NCBI GenBank assembly: GCA_037179385.1
Contig: CM074195.1
Coordinates: 6,556,938 to 6,620,937 of the forward strand
Source: Holothuria scabra
Lineage: Eukaryota; Echinodermata; Holothuroidea; Aspidochirotida; Holothuriidae
Length of the DNA: 64,000 bases
Direction of reading: 5' to 3'
Part shown: piece after piece, positions 1 through 10,155 of the stretch
Layout of the letters: each line of letters opens with the position of its first letter
How positions within the stretch are numbered: position 1 is the first letter of the stretch
Program-made: the position numbers and the translations under genes
The notes under the pieces: model-generated
What the model was told of the DNA's origin: nothing
What the model saw: only the letters and a program-made list of their open reading frames with translations
Database searches by the model: none

Positions 1-690
1 TCATATTTAATGTGTAGATGGGTTATGGTCAGGAGATGGTCAGTAACGTTTCTGGTGGAGGTCAAATGTCATCTGGGGTCACCAGGGGTCAAAGTCTGAA
101 AACCTTGTTAACATGATATCGCAAGGCAGGAAACTTGGATAGATTTCATATTTGGTATGTGGATGCGTTTTAGTCAATAGATGGCCCCGTTTGTTTTTTG
201 GGGGGTCTAAGGTCTCGTGGGGTCACCAGGGATCAAAGTCTGAAAATTTCGTTAAAATGATATCTCAAGATAGGAAGCTTGGATAGATTTCATATTTGAT
301 ATGTGGATGGGTTATGGTCAGGAAGTGGTTCCTTTTGTTTGTGGCAGAGGTCAAGGGTCATATGGGGTCACCAGGGGTCAAAGTCTGAAAATTTTGTTAA
401 TGCAATATTACAAGGTAGGGAACTTACATAGATTTTGTATTTGTGGTATGTGGATGTGTTATGGTCAGGAAATAGTACTTATTGTTTTTGGTAGAGGTCA
501 AAGGTCATCTGGGGACACATGGGTCCAAAATCTGAAAATCTCGTTATCATAAAATCTCAAGATGTTAAGCTTGGATAGATTTCATATTTAATATGTAGAT
601 GCATTATGGTCAGGAGATGCTCCTGTTATTTGTGGCGGAGGTCAAAGGTCATCTGGGGTCACCAGGGTTCAAAGTTTTAAATACACAGTC
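1..690. repeat. 145-bp tandem repeat array with DR1 motifs (array 1)
   Basis: Diverged head-to-tail units of about 145 bp. The anchor GGGGTCACCAGG (or a variant) recurs near 75, 217, 364, 510 and 654. Each unit also carries an AGGTCAAAGGTCA-like stretch and a segment like AGGAAGCTTGGATAGATTTC. The array runs off the left edge. Two units hold perfect AGGTCA-A-AGGTCA direct repeats (495-507 and 639-651). The short open frame at 301-552 is a by-product of the repeat. Related arrays lie at 15593-16290, 22880-23330 and 29216-30035. Confidence 0.85.
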
Positions 691-2334
691 TTTTTGTTTT
701 TCCTCCATCTTGGTTGACCTCAATAAGGAAAAATTTTTATCAAAATATAATTTCAATTGAAATATCATTAAATATGCCCATATTTTAAAGGCAGCTATGT
801 TTAAATTATTTTTAATGATTAATTTTTATATTATTCTCATAAATTATGATTATTTCGACAGCCATTTTGTGATTTCTGCCATCTTGGTTAAGTTGAGGTC
901 CTGCAAAAAATATCAGAAATAATGCTTGAAAAATATGCTGTGATCCATACCAAAATATTCAGAATGTTTTATTGAAATGTATTTTTAACGGATATTTTTT
1001 TTTTTTTTTTTTTTGCTCTGTTTTTTTATTCCCACTTTTTGCCTTTTGACCTACTTCTGTTTGTCACAGAAATAAATGTATAAAAAAAAATTGATTATTA
1101 GGAGCTTAAATATGCCACAGGATGTCCAAACAACACTCTCCATTTAGTTTACAGTATTTTTGTACAAATCCAGGATAGAAATGGCTGTATCAAATGGGTG
1201 TGCTACACTCTGGGCATGGTTCAAAATTGTTGACCTTTTAACCTCTGTAGACCTCGTTATGCACATAATTTGCATTTTTACTTTTTTGTATGATAGGCTT
1301 GTTCAAGGCAGTGGGTCATTCATCAAAAAGTAACAACTGTTGCCAGAGGTATTGTTAGTTAGATTTCCCTTATCCCCAAAATATAGTCACCCAGCTGTCG
1401 TGCAATACACTATCAACATGTAAACCTATAGGAACAATATTTCATCGCTAAGGAACCAATGTTAACATGAAAATCTGAAAATTTACACTTTTAACTACAT
1501 TCCTATCCCTGTTTCATCAGTTCTCGGGGGGGGGGGGGTTAAAATAGCATTTGGAATATAGCTATATATCACTAGTCCACATGGGGTGTGACTGTTGTGC
1601 AAGCTGGGAGGATAGAATGCCTATTTATGAATGTACCCCTCATCCACAATAAGATCCTGGACAATTATAATTGATATTACAGTGAATATGAGGGGGTTCC
1701 TTCTAGAGAGTATCTGTCCCATGTCCCAGCTTCTAGATCAGTGGTCTTCATCAAATTTTCTGACCACACAGGAAATGTGTGAGATTCAATGAATATGAAA
1801 TTCCATGTTAAAAGTAAATTCAGCAATTAAAACACACCTGAGTTAACCACAAACCCATGCTGCATCTCATTCCATGGGCTAATTGCCCCAAACTTAATAT
1901 TGCTGTGATGGAAATGTAGCAAGTTGCAGCCAAAGCTGAATTAATTTCCCCTGTGGCCCACTTAAAAATGTGTTTTTAGAACAACAGAAAGTAACTAAGC
2001 AACTGAAGTGTTTGGATAGACCACTAAAAAGCCACTTGACCTCGCAGCTGTTGAAGAAATTGGAATAACACAATAGCTTACCTTTACAGAATAATCATTA
2101 GTCTTTCTTTCAATCCCATAAACTATTAGTCATGCAAACTGTTTTCTGTGTTGGTTTTTTTTTCCTTTTTTTCGTTTTATGTGTGATGTTGCATAATAAA
2201 TGCAGCACAGCTGTTTTCTAAGGGAAGATAAGAATAAACTACGAAGTCAATGAAATTTGCATTTCTCAGTGTTTTTGTTAAGCTATTGCCTACACAGTGA
2301 TACATTAAACCTAAAATTATCATTTGTTACGACA
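691..2334. other. Intron of the WRAP73-like gene, no gene seen
   Basis: AT-rich intronic sequence before the first visible WRAP73 exon. It holds a poly-T run near 988-1014, a G-run at about 1526-1537 and T-rich tracts near 2155-2172. I found no exon, RNA gene or intact mobile element here. Confidence 0.5.
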
Positions 2335-2590
2335 TAACAGACAAATTAACAAAGAATCCTTCAGTCAAAATCGGTGGCTTCAAATTGAAGGCAAAGTACA
2401 GTAAAGCTGTGTAAACCTTTGCCAAACCTGTGTCCAGACGGTTCCAAAAACACAGGTTTATTACCCAGGAGCATGCATGATTCCCTTGTTCTTCCCAGGT
2501 GATTATGCATGGTAACTGACATAGGTTGACACACTCTTTTTTCATTAGTGTGCATGGTGGCTCCTTTCCCACTATGTATGTATGGCAATG
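2335..2590. repeat. CACAGGTT-family interspersed repeat, partial copy
   Basis: Matches, with divergence, the right part of the copies at 8341-8560 and 21831-22005: the order of GGCAAAG, CCAAACCTG, GGTTCCA, CACAGGTTT and a GGCATGATTTCTTTTGTT-like stretch is kept. It has no coding capacity. It ends about 240 bp before a WRAP73 exon. Confidence 0.6.
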
Positions 2591-2826
2591 TTCACACTTT
2601 TAGCTGCATGTTCTTTTTTGCTGAATTTTCCAGAAGAATTTAAGTGACAGTCCTATCTTTAATGTAAAGTGAATCTAAGGTCTTAAATATCAAAAAGTGG
2701 CCAAAATATCAAGTATATACTCTCAAGCAGCTAGCAAAGACCCTATGCTGACATGTCCCAAACTTAGAAACCCTTCAGAGTTATAAGCCATCTTTGTCAT
2801 AATGACTCACTAATCCTTTTTTTTAG

Positions 2827-2923
2827 GTTGTTTATAAAGAGGTTGAACAAAAAGCCAAGCTAGTACATCAAGATGGACCAAGCCTAATGGAGAAGTTGTC
2901 AGCATTTAGCATTCAAAGCAAAT
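2827..2923 (+). CDS. WRAP73: WRAP73/WDR8 WD-repeat protein, internal exon (first in window)
   Basis: Preceded by a T-rich tract and ag at 2825-2826, followed by the donor gtaagt. Read from 2827 it gives 32 codons plus one base, starting VVYKEVEQK and ending SIQSK. Vertebrate WRAP73 has a closely similar stretch (a VVYKE core, then a variable linker, then SKYE) after its WD repeats that precede the C-terminal blades. WRAP73 works with SSX2IP at centriolar satellites and spindle poles and is needed for normal ciliogenesis and spindle anchoring. The trailing T joins exactly with the exon at 10027 to make Tyr. Earlier exons must lie left of the window. Identity rests on my memory of the family sequence and on the four-exon agreement. 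Confidence 0.88.
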
Positions 2924-2944
2924 GTAAGTTTTTTTCAGTGATTG

Positions 2945-3150
2945 ACATTGACAAGAACTAGCAAGACCAGGTCCAGGTTTGATTCCCAGACAAGTCATAC
3001 AAAAGGCTTTAATCTTCATCACAAAGATTTCTCACCTGCCCTGGAATCAAAAATATAACCTACAGTACAGCCATGCATTGTGCATGAGCAATGGTGTGGA
3101 GCATATTCCAGTGACCTACAACTGACAAAGTCACATGGGAACCACTGCAT
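2945..3150 (+). mobile_element. tRNA-derived SINE (family S), + copy
   Basis: A box-B-like GGTTTGATTCCC (about 2978-2989) is followed by a body with AACCTACAGTACAGCCA, GAGCAATGG and CCAGTGACCTACAACTG. The same order is seen in the copies at 3200-3420, 3655-3865, 6640-6865 and 19590-19870. It starts about 20 bp downstream of a WRAP73 5' splice site. Confidence 0.6.
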
Positions 3151-3199
3151 TAACTGCTCAAGCAAATGAGTAGAATTAGTTACTTAGATGGTATTTTAG

Positions 3200-3420
3200 G
3201 GCACAGTGTCTAACCAATTGACTCAGGTCAAGTCAGCCACAGATATATGCCAGTTGTGGCTCACTGGCATGGTTTTCCTACTCCATTGCTTATGCTGAAC
3301 ACCAAGAACAATGGCAGTAGGTTAGTTACATTTTAAAGTCTTCTGTATGACCTGGCTAGGACTCAAACACCTCCTAACAGTAAGTAGGATATTCTGACCA
3401 CTTGACCATGCAGTCTGTCA
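3200..3420 (-). mobile_element. tRNA-derived SINE (family S), - copy
   Basis: On the minus strand a box-A-like TGGTCAAGTGGTCAGAAT is followed about 30 nt later by a box-B-like GGTGTTTGAGTCC. Then comes the common body, including AGCAATGGAGTAGG and CCAGTGAGCCACAACTGG. The spacing and order are those of a tRNA-headed SINE of Ser/Leu-like type. It faces the + copy at 2945-3150, so the transcript could fold into an inverted-repeat hairpin. Confidence 0.7.
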
Positions 3421-3654
3421 AGCAATGGAGTACTGTAGGATTTTTTAGATGGAATTTCATGACACCCAAATACTTCTATTTTTTATAGATGTGTCTGCTA
3501 AGGTAATGACCAAATATAGTCTCAAATATGGTGTAAGTTAAAGTTTTGTTTCAAATATGGTGCAAATACGTTCAAGCCCTCCACGGTTTAGTTGCCTCTT
3601 ATGACTAGCAGGGAATACAGTGGACATGCATATCCTACAACCCAACTCACATGG

Positions 3655-3865
3655 TTTATAGCTGTATGTGTCAGATCAAAGACTTTAAAAAAGGAACCTA
3701 CTGCAATTGTGCTTGGTGCTCACTTGAAGCAAAGGGGTGGGAAAAACAAGTCAGAGAACCACGACTAGTACAAAGGCTGTGGCTGGCCTGATGTAAACCA
3801 ATTGGTTAGGAACCGAGTGCTGAAACTCCCATCAAAACTAGCCAACCAACCCACAGGAGGGCTGG
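3655..3865 (+). mobile_element. tRNA-derived SINE (family S), body
   Basis: Body of the same SINE: GACTTTAAAAAAGGAACC, a GTGCTTGGTGCTCA stretch, GGCTGTGGCTGGCCTGATG and AAACCAATTGGTTAGGAA. The tRNA-like head is not clear in front of it. Confidence 0.6.
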
Positions 3866-4559
3866 GGGAGGCACTTTAGTAGGGAAAAAAGCTCAGTGAC
3901 TAACAAGTTGAAAAAGATTGTTGGGTGGGCGCTGTTAAGGAAAGCCAATTGATTAAAAGTTAAAGTGTAAGGCTCACACAAACCAAACCTTCTACCTGAT
4001 TTACAGTGAGAAAGAGTGACTTTTGGTGCTAAGCTGCATGGTTGTGTATTTACTGTTCATATTCTTCAAGTCCTGCAAAGAAAATGTTTGTGTGCTTTGC
4101 ATTTCTGCATTCTTTTTCTGCCCTATGTATTTTATGATTGTAATCAAATAGCATAATGGCCTGCATATGATCCAAAATTTCCACCCCAAAAATTTGGGAA
4201 TAGGAATTTCCTGCTCATTTAATAACTCAAGCATCAGCTTTCAAAGTGGCTCATTGAATTGGTTCATAGAATTCAACAATATTTTTCAAAGGTGTCAGGT
4301 TGTCTTTACATACTTATAACAAATGGTCAAACTTATAGCAATCCATATCCTACTATACAAAGTGTTACGAGGTCCAGATGAGTAGTTACATATTATAATG
4401 TATTGGAAGCCCAGTGTTATTCAGCAAATTGTTTTCGGAGGCCTTGTCATTGTAAAAAAACTAGGACTGGTAATTGACACCTGATGTGATTAGTTTGAGA
4501 CATTTCTAGAATGTGTGTATATATATAGATTTATACATAAGACCTATTATTAGTATGTT

Positions 4560-5230
4560 ATAGCTCTCACGTTGTTTATTGATTGCCGCGAGCACGCCAC
4601 GCTGAGCGGTAATGAAGCGATGTTTCTAGGAGCTTCGTTTGTGAGGAATTCTGTGATGAAAGCAGGTCAGATTTGTGACCCGATGTTCACCGAACATTTG
4701 AAAAGCAAACGCGTTGATTTCCAGCATTTACTCTTCTTGGAAAATTATCAGAGAAATGTGCTGTGTCATCACGGAAGTTGTAAACATGTTATTTTTGAAG
4801 CTTACATGCAAGATGTAGAATGTTCGAGAATTTGAGAACGGACTATATTTGAACTGGGACTGTTTCCCTGATAAAAAGGTTGCAACATTCAAGTTTGAAA
4901 AGACAAATTCACATCGGTTCCGAGAAGTTATTTCTATGATCTCAATGGAGTCTTTGTAGTGAGCTTTTGCTGTAAATCCTTACAGTTTATTCAGCAATAT
5001 TTGTCGTCGGAGAGTTGGAGATGTTCCAGTCTCCTTTGGAAGGAAACATTTACCGAAAGAAGTTGTCAGATAGAGGTTCTGACTGCTCCTTCATTGTTGA
5101 TTGCTGTTTTGTTGGTTCATCCTCTCCCATTTGTTCTGGAGTCATCACTAGAGAAGAGGTGACTGTCAATTTTGCTGGGAGAAACAGAAAGTCGTCAATC
5201 CCAGGGGAAGACTTCATGATATAAAGACAA
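4560..5230 (+). pseudogene. Possible decayed coding sequence, unidentified
   Basis: Three open blocks lie close together in different frames. One runs from about 4572 to a TGA near 4832 and encodes an 87-residue stretch with CREHATLSGNEAMFLGASF. One overlaps it in the next frame and runs to a TAG near 4959 (NVREFENGLYLNWDCFPD, then KKVATFKFEK). One runs from 5015 to 5223 (starts MFQSPLEGNIYRKKLSDRG). Base composition and residue make-up look more protein-like than the surroundings, and the first two blocks could join through one frameshift. I do not recognise the protein. It lies inside a WRAP73 intron with no convincing splice frame, so a retrocopy or transposon relic is more likely than a working exon. 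Confidence 0.3.
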
Positions 5231-6025
5231 CATATGCCTCAGTAGTTGAAGACTGCAGTTGCATTTGTCCTTTGAAATCACAAATTCACGCGGTGAAGTG
5301 AATACGCGAGTCGCAGATCGCCATGTTAAAGCATCAGCATAAGAAACAGAGTGGTTGAGTGTATTTTGAGTATCTGTTCTCTTGTAAACTGTGAGTAATT
5401 CTATTTTTGTAAACAATGCAGATACTTGTAATATATTGTTTTCTCACATAAATTGCTAGACTTCTCCATTTCTTGTATGTTAGCCTTCCCTATTTTCGAA
5501 CTATTCGGACCTCTCAGAAATTATTCTATCTTTCCAAAAAATTAGAATCATACCACCAGACTAACAGGTTGTAACATTAGGAATAAATGTTTTATGAGTG
5601 AGTGCTCAATTTGGTTTTAAGAAAATATGAATAGACACTTTTTCAATTTATGCACAAAACCCTTACAAGTCATGACATCACAAAACTCAAATTTTTAACT
5701 TTTTTGTAACTATTGTATATGAAACTTAACTACAGTAAACATGCTAATTATAAGCATTTCCTTGCAGCAGTTGCCTTAAACACTTTCACTAACTTATCAA
5801 TATAAACTCAATGAGCCCCTTTCATAGTGAGTATCATGGCAAATTTATGATTGAAATTACAGATTTCAGAGTTGCATGTTGATACTGAATGCAAGATTTT
5901 ATACAGGTATTCAAAAGAGGGGGGTGGGAGTAATTTATAAAATTGGACAGTATTTGTAGACAGTTGGGCACAGGAAATGCAAGTGACTTGGCAGTAACTG
6001 CAAATTATATGAATGACACTACCCT
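5231..6025. other. Intronic sequence, nothing recognised
   Basis: AT-rich unique-looking intron sequence with no repeat family, exon or RNA gene that I can support. Confidence 0.5.
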
Positions 6026-6193
6026 AAATGGGGGTACATGCACACTGTTTAACAAGGTATTCCTTGATTGGCTGTTGCCATTGTATTGTATCGATTGTAT
6101 TCTTTGTTCAGGTTATGGGTTAGGTTAGGAATTAGGGTTATCGTTAGCCAGTCAGGATATTTCTTGATAAATAGTGCGCATCACCCCTAAATG
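6026..6193. mobile_element. MITE with TTAGGG-like core, copy 1
   Basis: About 168 bp. The ends are mutual inverted repeats: left AATGGGGGTACATGCACACT, right ending GTGCGCATCACCCCTAAAT. The next inner bases pair CTGTTTAACAAGG with a decayed CTTGATAAATAGTG. The core contains GGTTAGGTTAGGAATTAGGG, a telomere-like string. Other copies are at 9490-9643 and 60903-61062. Confidence 0.75.
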
Positions 6194-6639
6194 GTCAGTG
6201 TAGCAAGGGTACTTAATGCGACTGAAACACTCTTCATCTTGAATCAGCCTCCATGAAAATGGCCAATGTTTCTAGCTCTGAAGCTGAAGACAATTTTGCT
6301 TCCAATCAGATCTGCCCTGTCAAGTGATGCTTTACATCCAACTTACAGACGGGAGGTCTAACAGGGTCACACCAGAGACTTTAAAATGTAAGCTACTTCC
6401 GTTTTGCTTCATGTTGAACTTCCCTGCCTATAAAAAATCTGTCCACATCTTTTTTCTTTGAACAGTGAGTAAAGGTCAACAAAAACCAGATAAGAAGTTG
6501 CCCTACTGCTTGCCTTTCACACCTCGCAAACAGTGGCTTATCTGGACCATATCATTCCACCTCTGTTTAAATCTTCTGCTAGTTCTCTCTTACCAAGCTT
6601 GTGGTGTCTTGGAGCATGCTTGAATGAGTTTAGAAGGAA

Positions 6640-6865
6640 GTCAGGTAAAATTTGATTACCCCACCAAACCTCCCTTTTGGTGGAGACTGGGGTGAAATAT
6701 CTAATAGGGTACAAAATTCCTGCTGTTGGTGCCTAGCATGAGCAGTGGAGTAAGGAAAGAATCCAGGGTGCCACAACTGAAAAAAAGGCTGTTACCAGTC
6801 CTATTTAAACCAGTTGGTTAGAAATTGAGCTGTAAATCTTCATTTAACCAACAACCAATTCTTCC
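6640..6865 (+). mobile_element. tRNA-derived SINE (family S), body
   Basis: Carries the shared body: GAGCAGTGGAGTAAGGAAAG, GCCACAACTGAAAAAAAGGC and TTTAAACCAGTTGGTTAGAA. More diverged than the 3200-3420 copy. Confidence 0.5.
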
Positions 6866-7829
6866 AGCTTTGTCGCAGCTATCATGGTAACAAGCCTCCC
6901 AGTTTGGCTATTAAAGATGGATTTGGCCTAGAATATGTAGATGTCGCTCAGGATTAAGATGGCATGGGACTGAATTGGTTTAGGACAAAGTTGGCAGGAG
7001 AGTCCTTTTATAGTTTCACCATTTGGTGGACAGTTAAGGACAACAGTCAGTAAAATGATGTTTGATACTTATATAAATATTGTAGCCTGCAGCTTTTGAA
7101 TTTCAGAGATCTTTTCATTTTGTTATGTCCTTGATTGGTGCCAAGTTTACAAAAAAAATTGCGGCCAAAAATCCCTTCTAGATCACTGGAAATGCAGATA
7201 CTTCCCAGACCTTGTGAGTTTCATCTGAATTTTGAAATCTGATGTTCTAGAAATTGGTCTACTCTTCAGAGGTCATTTACAGCAGTTTCCTATTGTAGAT
7301 GAAGAGTCTTCGAGCCTAGCAGTCGTTTCATTTGTAGTTTCTTCATTTCCTGTAATAAATTACACTTTGTATATTGCTCACACCTGGAACGTGTTTTCGT
7401 AACCAAATTTCTCCCAAGCCTTGAAGGTACTAATGACAATTGCCCAATCTCCCATGGTGTATTGTTATCAAACTCTTGACCATATGAAAGTAAAAATTTG
7501 CTGAGCTGTTGCTTTTAGCTTTGTTTTTTTTTTCTTTTTTCTTTCATTCTCTCAATCTTCAGGGAATGAAGTTCAGGGATATTTTGCAAATTAAAAAAGT
7601 CACCTCTTTCCTTGAGCAACTGGTGGCCTCCATTATTGTGAATTTTTTAAGTTGCTGAAGATGTTAATGTTTTTGGTTCTGTATGTTTAATAAGCTTTTT
7701 TGATGTTGTGTTTCATAATGACAAGACTTTCATTGTGTATGTAATGCTGTGTATTATCTCAGTAAGGTTTTATAATAATAATGGTAGGTACTTTTATTCC
7801 TAAGTTTGTAATAGTCACATCAGGCATTT
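6866..7829. other. Intronic sequence, nothing recognised
   Basis: No exon, RNA gene or repeat that I can support. A T/C-rich tract lies near 7522-7547. Confidence 0.5.
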
Positions 7830-8900
7830 TTAGATGCCCCTATAAATACATTCGGAACTACTGTACAGTCTAGCGAAAGCCAGTTTTAAGTAGGCAGAAA
7901 TCAAAATCATGGTGATGAAAAGGCCGGTTTCATTATAAGCGAGTTCGGTAACTGGTTGTTGCATTGAATTGTGGGGCACAGCGTGGAATATGCAAACCGA
8001 GCTCAACACATAATGTACTGTAACACATTCCCTTTTTCCCTCGAGCTTATCCTGTCTCTGAATGTTCTCTATAACTTGTCTTGTAAACAAGAGCGATGTG
8101 GATCCCACAGTGACACGCTACAAGCATATACCTCAAAAAAGGCTGGGCCTGTTGTAGTTCCAAATCCTCAGGTTTAAACATTTTTTTTCCAGGGGTTGTC
8201 ACAGAATTTTGCGTGAAAACCTGTGTTTCCCCTTGACATTGCCACAGGTTGACCATTAGCCACAGGTTTAACAGAGGTTTACCACAGGTTCGACACAGGT
8301 TCTACTGTACATGCAAAATGTGTGGTGGTTAAAACAAGTGTTAGCAAAGAATTCTGTGACAGAACCTATTACATGATATTAAAGGCAAGGAAAGGTGTGC
8401 CAAACCTGCATCCAATCTGTGTGTAGGAGGTTCCAAAAATGCAGTTTTGACACCCAAGAACAGGTATGATTTCTTTTGTTTTCCACATGTGACCACACAT
8501 GGTACCAGGCACAGGTTGATGCACCTGTTTTGGTAAGGGTGACAGGACAAGTAGTGTACAACACTATTTAAGTGTCTAGCCAACTCAAAAGAAAATTGGG
8601 GTCTCAGTTCTACTCTATGACAGATAAAAATGCAAGTTTACTCAAAAAAGAAAATTTAGACACGACCCCCTACACAAAACCTCATTGAAGTTTTCTCCTG
8701 ACATTGTGAATGGATAAAGAAGGAATGATTCCACAAAATTTTCATTTTAACTCAAATTTTGGAATAAGTGTTGTAGGTGTGGCATTGGTTTGTTTATCCA
8801 GACAATTAATGCAAAGAAGAATTACCGAACTGGCTTTATTGGTGATGTTGGGGAACACATTGGTTTTGATTGATGTAAAGTACAGGAACTGTTTTAATGC
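7830..8900. repeat. Interspersed repeat (family R) interrupted by a CACAGGTT repeat
   Basis: The left part (7860-8040) matches 17820-17960: both contain GAATTGTGGGGCACAGCGTG followed by cognate bases. The right part (about 8690-8870) matches 18105-18260: ATAAAGAAGGAATGATTCCA, CCAAACTGGC-like bases and TTACCGAACTGG. Between them, 8145-8600 is a CACAGGTT-family copy absent from the second locus, so it is probably a later insertion. The 117-residue frame at 8710-9063 overlaps this repeat and has no known domain, so I do not call it a gene. Confidence 0.6.
8145..8600. repeat. CACAGGTT-family interspersed repeat, fullest copy
   Basis: Opens with CCAAATCCTCAGGTTT. A cluster of CACAGGTT words follows (8245-8300), then the common right part with CCAAACCTGCATCCAA, GGAGGTTCCA and GATTTCTTTTGTTTTCCACA. 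Related copies lie at 2335-2590, 21650-22010 and 27355-27480. The words contain CAGGT cores of the E-box type. Confidence 0.7.
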
Positions 8901-9221
8901 ACATGTCCGAATTGGTAACCTTGTTCATTCCTACTGTACACACAATATTTTGATTCAAAAGGCATTCTTGATAGGAACTTATATAGAAACCACAATAAAA
9001 CAGTACAACCTTGATAAAAACAGAGTTCCCAAGAAGGAAGCTTACATTTATCTATTATTGTGAATTTTTGTCTATTATTGTGAATTTATTTTGAGATAAT
9101 GCATGGCCACCTGTTTGTAATGGACCAATCGAATTTAAGCATACAGTAATACAAAGTGTGAATGAAGCTGGTATGTACTCCTCACTCATTGGTGGTCTCT
9201 GAATAATTAAAACATGTGACT

Positions 9222-9454
9222 CCACCAATTTTAACATTCCGGCACCCCCACTGGCAGGGTGACTGCCTTATATTCTGAAACCCCTACAGTATATTCCAAC
9301 AAATCCATTACATTCCAGCACAGGCTTTGTTGCGACACCCCTATGTTCCAACGAAACAATCGAAGATGAATATAGAGATTGTTGGAACATAGGGGTGTCG
9401 GAATACAGGGCAGTCACCCTGCCAGTGGGAGTGCCGGAATGTTAAAATTGGTGG
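9222..9454. mobile_element. 233-bp hairpin (foldback) MITE
   Basis: Left arm CACCAATTTTAACATTCC, then GGCACCCCCACTGGCAGGG and TGACTGCC. Right arm GGCAGTCACCCTGCCAGTGG, then GAGTGCCGGAATG and TTAAAATTGGTG. The two arms pair over roughly 45 bp with a few mismatches. A second, inner hairpin pairs CACCCCTATGTTCCAAC (about 9338) with GTTGGAACATAGGGGTG (about 9385). No gene. Confidence 0.8.
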
Positions 9455-9489
9455 GGTGGGGGCAAAATAAGATCAAAGGAAGGTGTTGT

Positions 9490-9643
9490 GGCCAATGTTC
9501 ACTGTTTGACAAGGTGTTTCTTGACTGGCTGTTGTCATTGTATTGCATTGATTGTACTCTTTGTAAGGTAAGGGATTAGGTTAGGAATCAGGGCTATCCT
9601 TAGTCAGTTAGGAAATTTCTTGTTCAACAGTGTGCACAGCCCT
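9490..9643. mobile_element. MITE with TTAGGG-like core, copy 2
   Basis: CACTGTTTGACAAGGTGTTT at the left pairs with CTTGTTCAACAGTGTGCAC at the right. The core has GGGATTAGGTTAGGAATC. It lies just after the hairpin element at 9222-9454. Confidence 0.7.
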
Positions 9644-10026
9644 AATTGTTTGGGGGCAAAAAATTTTTAGTCACAGTGCTGAACTGAGCCTGAAGCTCAC
9701 GCTTCTTGTGGGTGGTAGTCAGGTGGCAAAGTCCTTGCAAGTTCTGAGGCATAAGCATATCTCTGGATGACAAGTTAAGTCTCAGGAAAGGTATATCATT
9801 TATTTGGGGGTTAACCTAAATCCTACAGGGTAACTGACCTAACTTGGAGCAGTGAGGGGGGAGGAAGCAAGGACAAAATTTGAGGTGGCAGATGCCCATT
9901 CTTGCCTTAATCTCTTGATAGGACAATTTTTTCCTAACCCTCAGCAGGTGTGAGAAAAAAAATTGAGAAATTCACAAACCAACCCATTTAAAACACCTTT
10001 TATTTTCATTGTCTCTTATTTGTTAG

Positions 10027-10155
10027 ATGAAGTCCTTGACAGTCTTCCAGTCCAGGTACCAGTTTTGAAACCAGATCCTGATAAAGCAAATCCCAAAATT
10101 GGAATAAGCTTGCTTACCTTCAGCTGTGATAATAAATACTTGGCTACAAAAAATG
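10027..10155 (+). CDS. WRAP73: WRAP73/WDR8 WD-repeat protein, internal exon
   Basis: Acceptor ttgttag at 10020-10026 and donor gtaagt after 10155. Joined to the T left by the previous exon it opens Y-EVLDSLPVQVPVLKP and runs through DKANPKIGISLLTF to NKYLATKN, leaving one G. The ANPKIGI-x-x-LxFS block and the LATxN end are characteristic of WRAP73 at the entry to its C-terminal WD blades. No stop interrupts the frame. The flanking introns are about 7.1 kb and 8.3 kb and full of repeats. Confidence 0.93.

Noticed and set aside
1..690. CRISPR array or bacterial repeat locus.
   Set aside because: Units are diverged 145-bp tandem repeats without constant repeat and unique spacer structure, in a clearly eukaryotic intron.
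6100..6145. Interstitial telomere tract.
   Set aside because: The TTAGGG-like words are few, imperfect and enclosed within a MITE present in three copies.
8710..9063. A 117-residue membrane-protein-like open frame.
   Set aside because: It overlaps dispersed repeat R, whose other copy at 18105-18350 is full of stops. No recognisable domain and no splice context.
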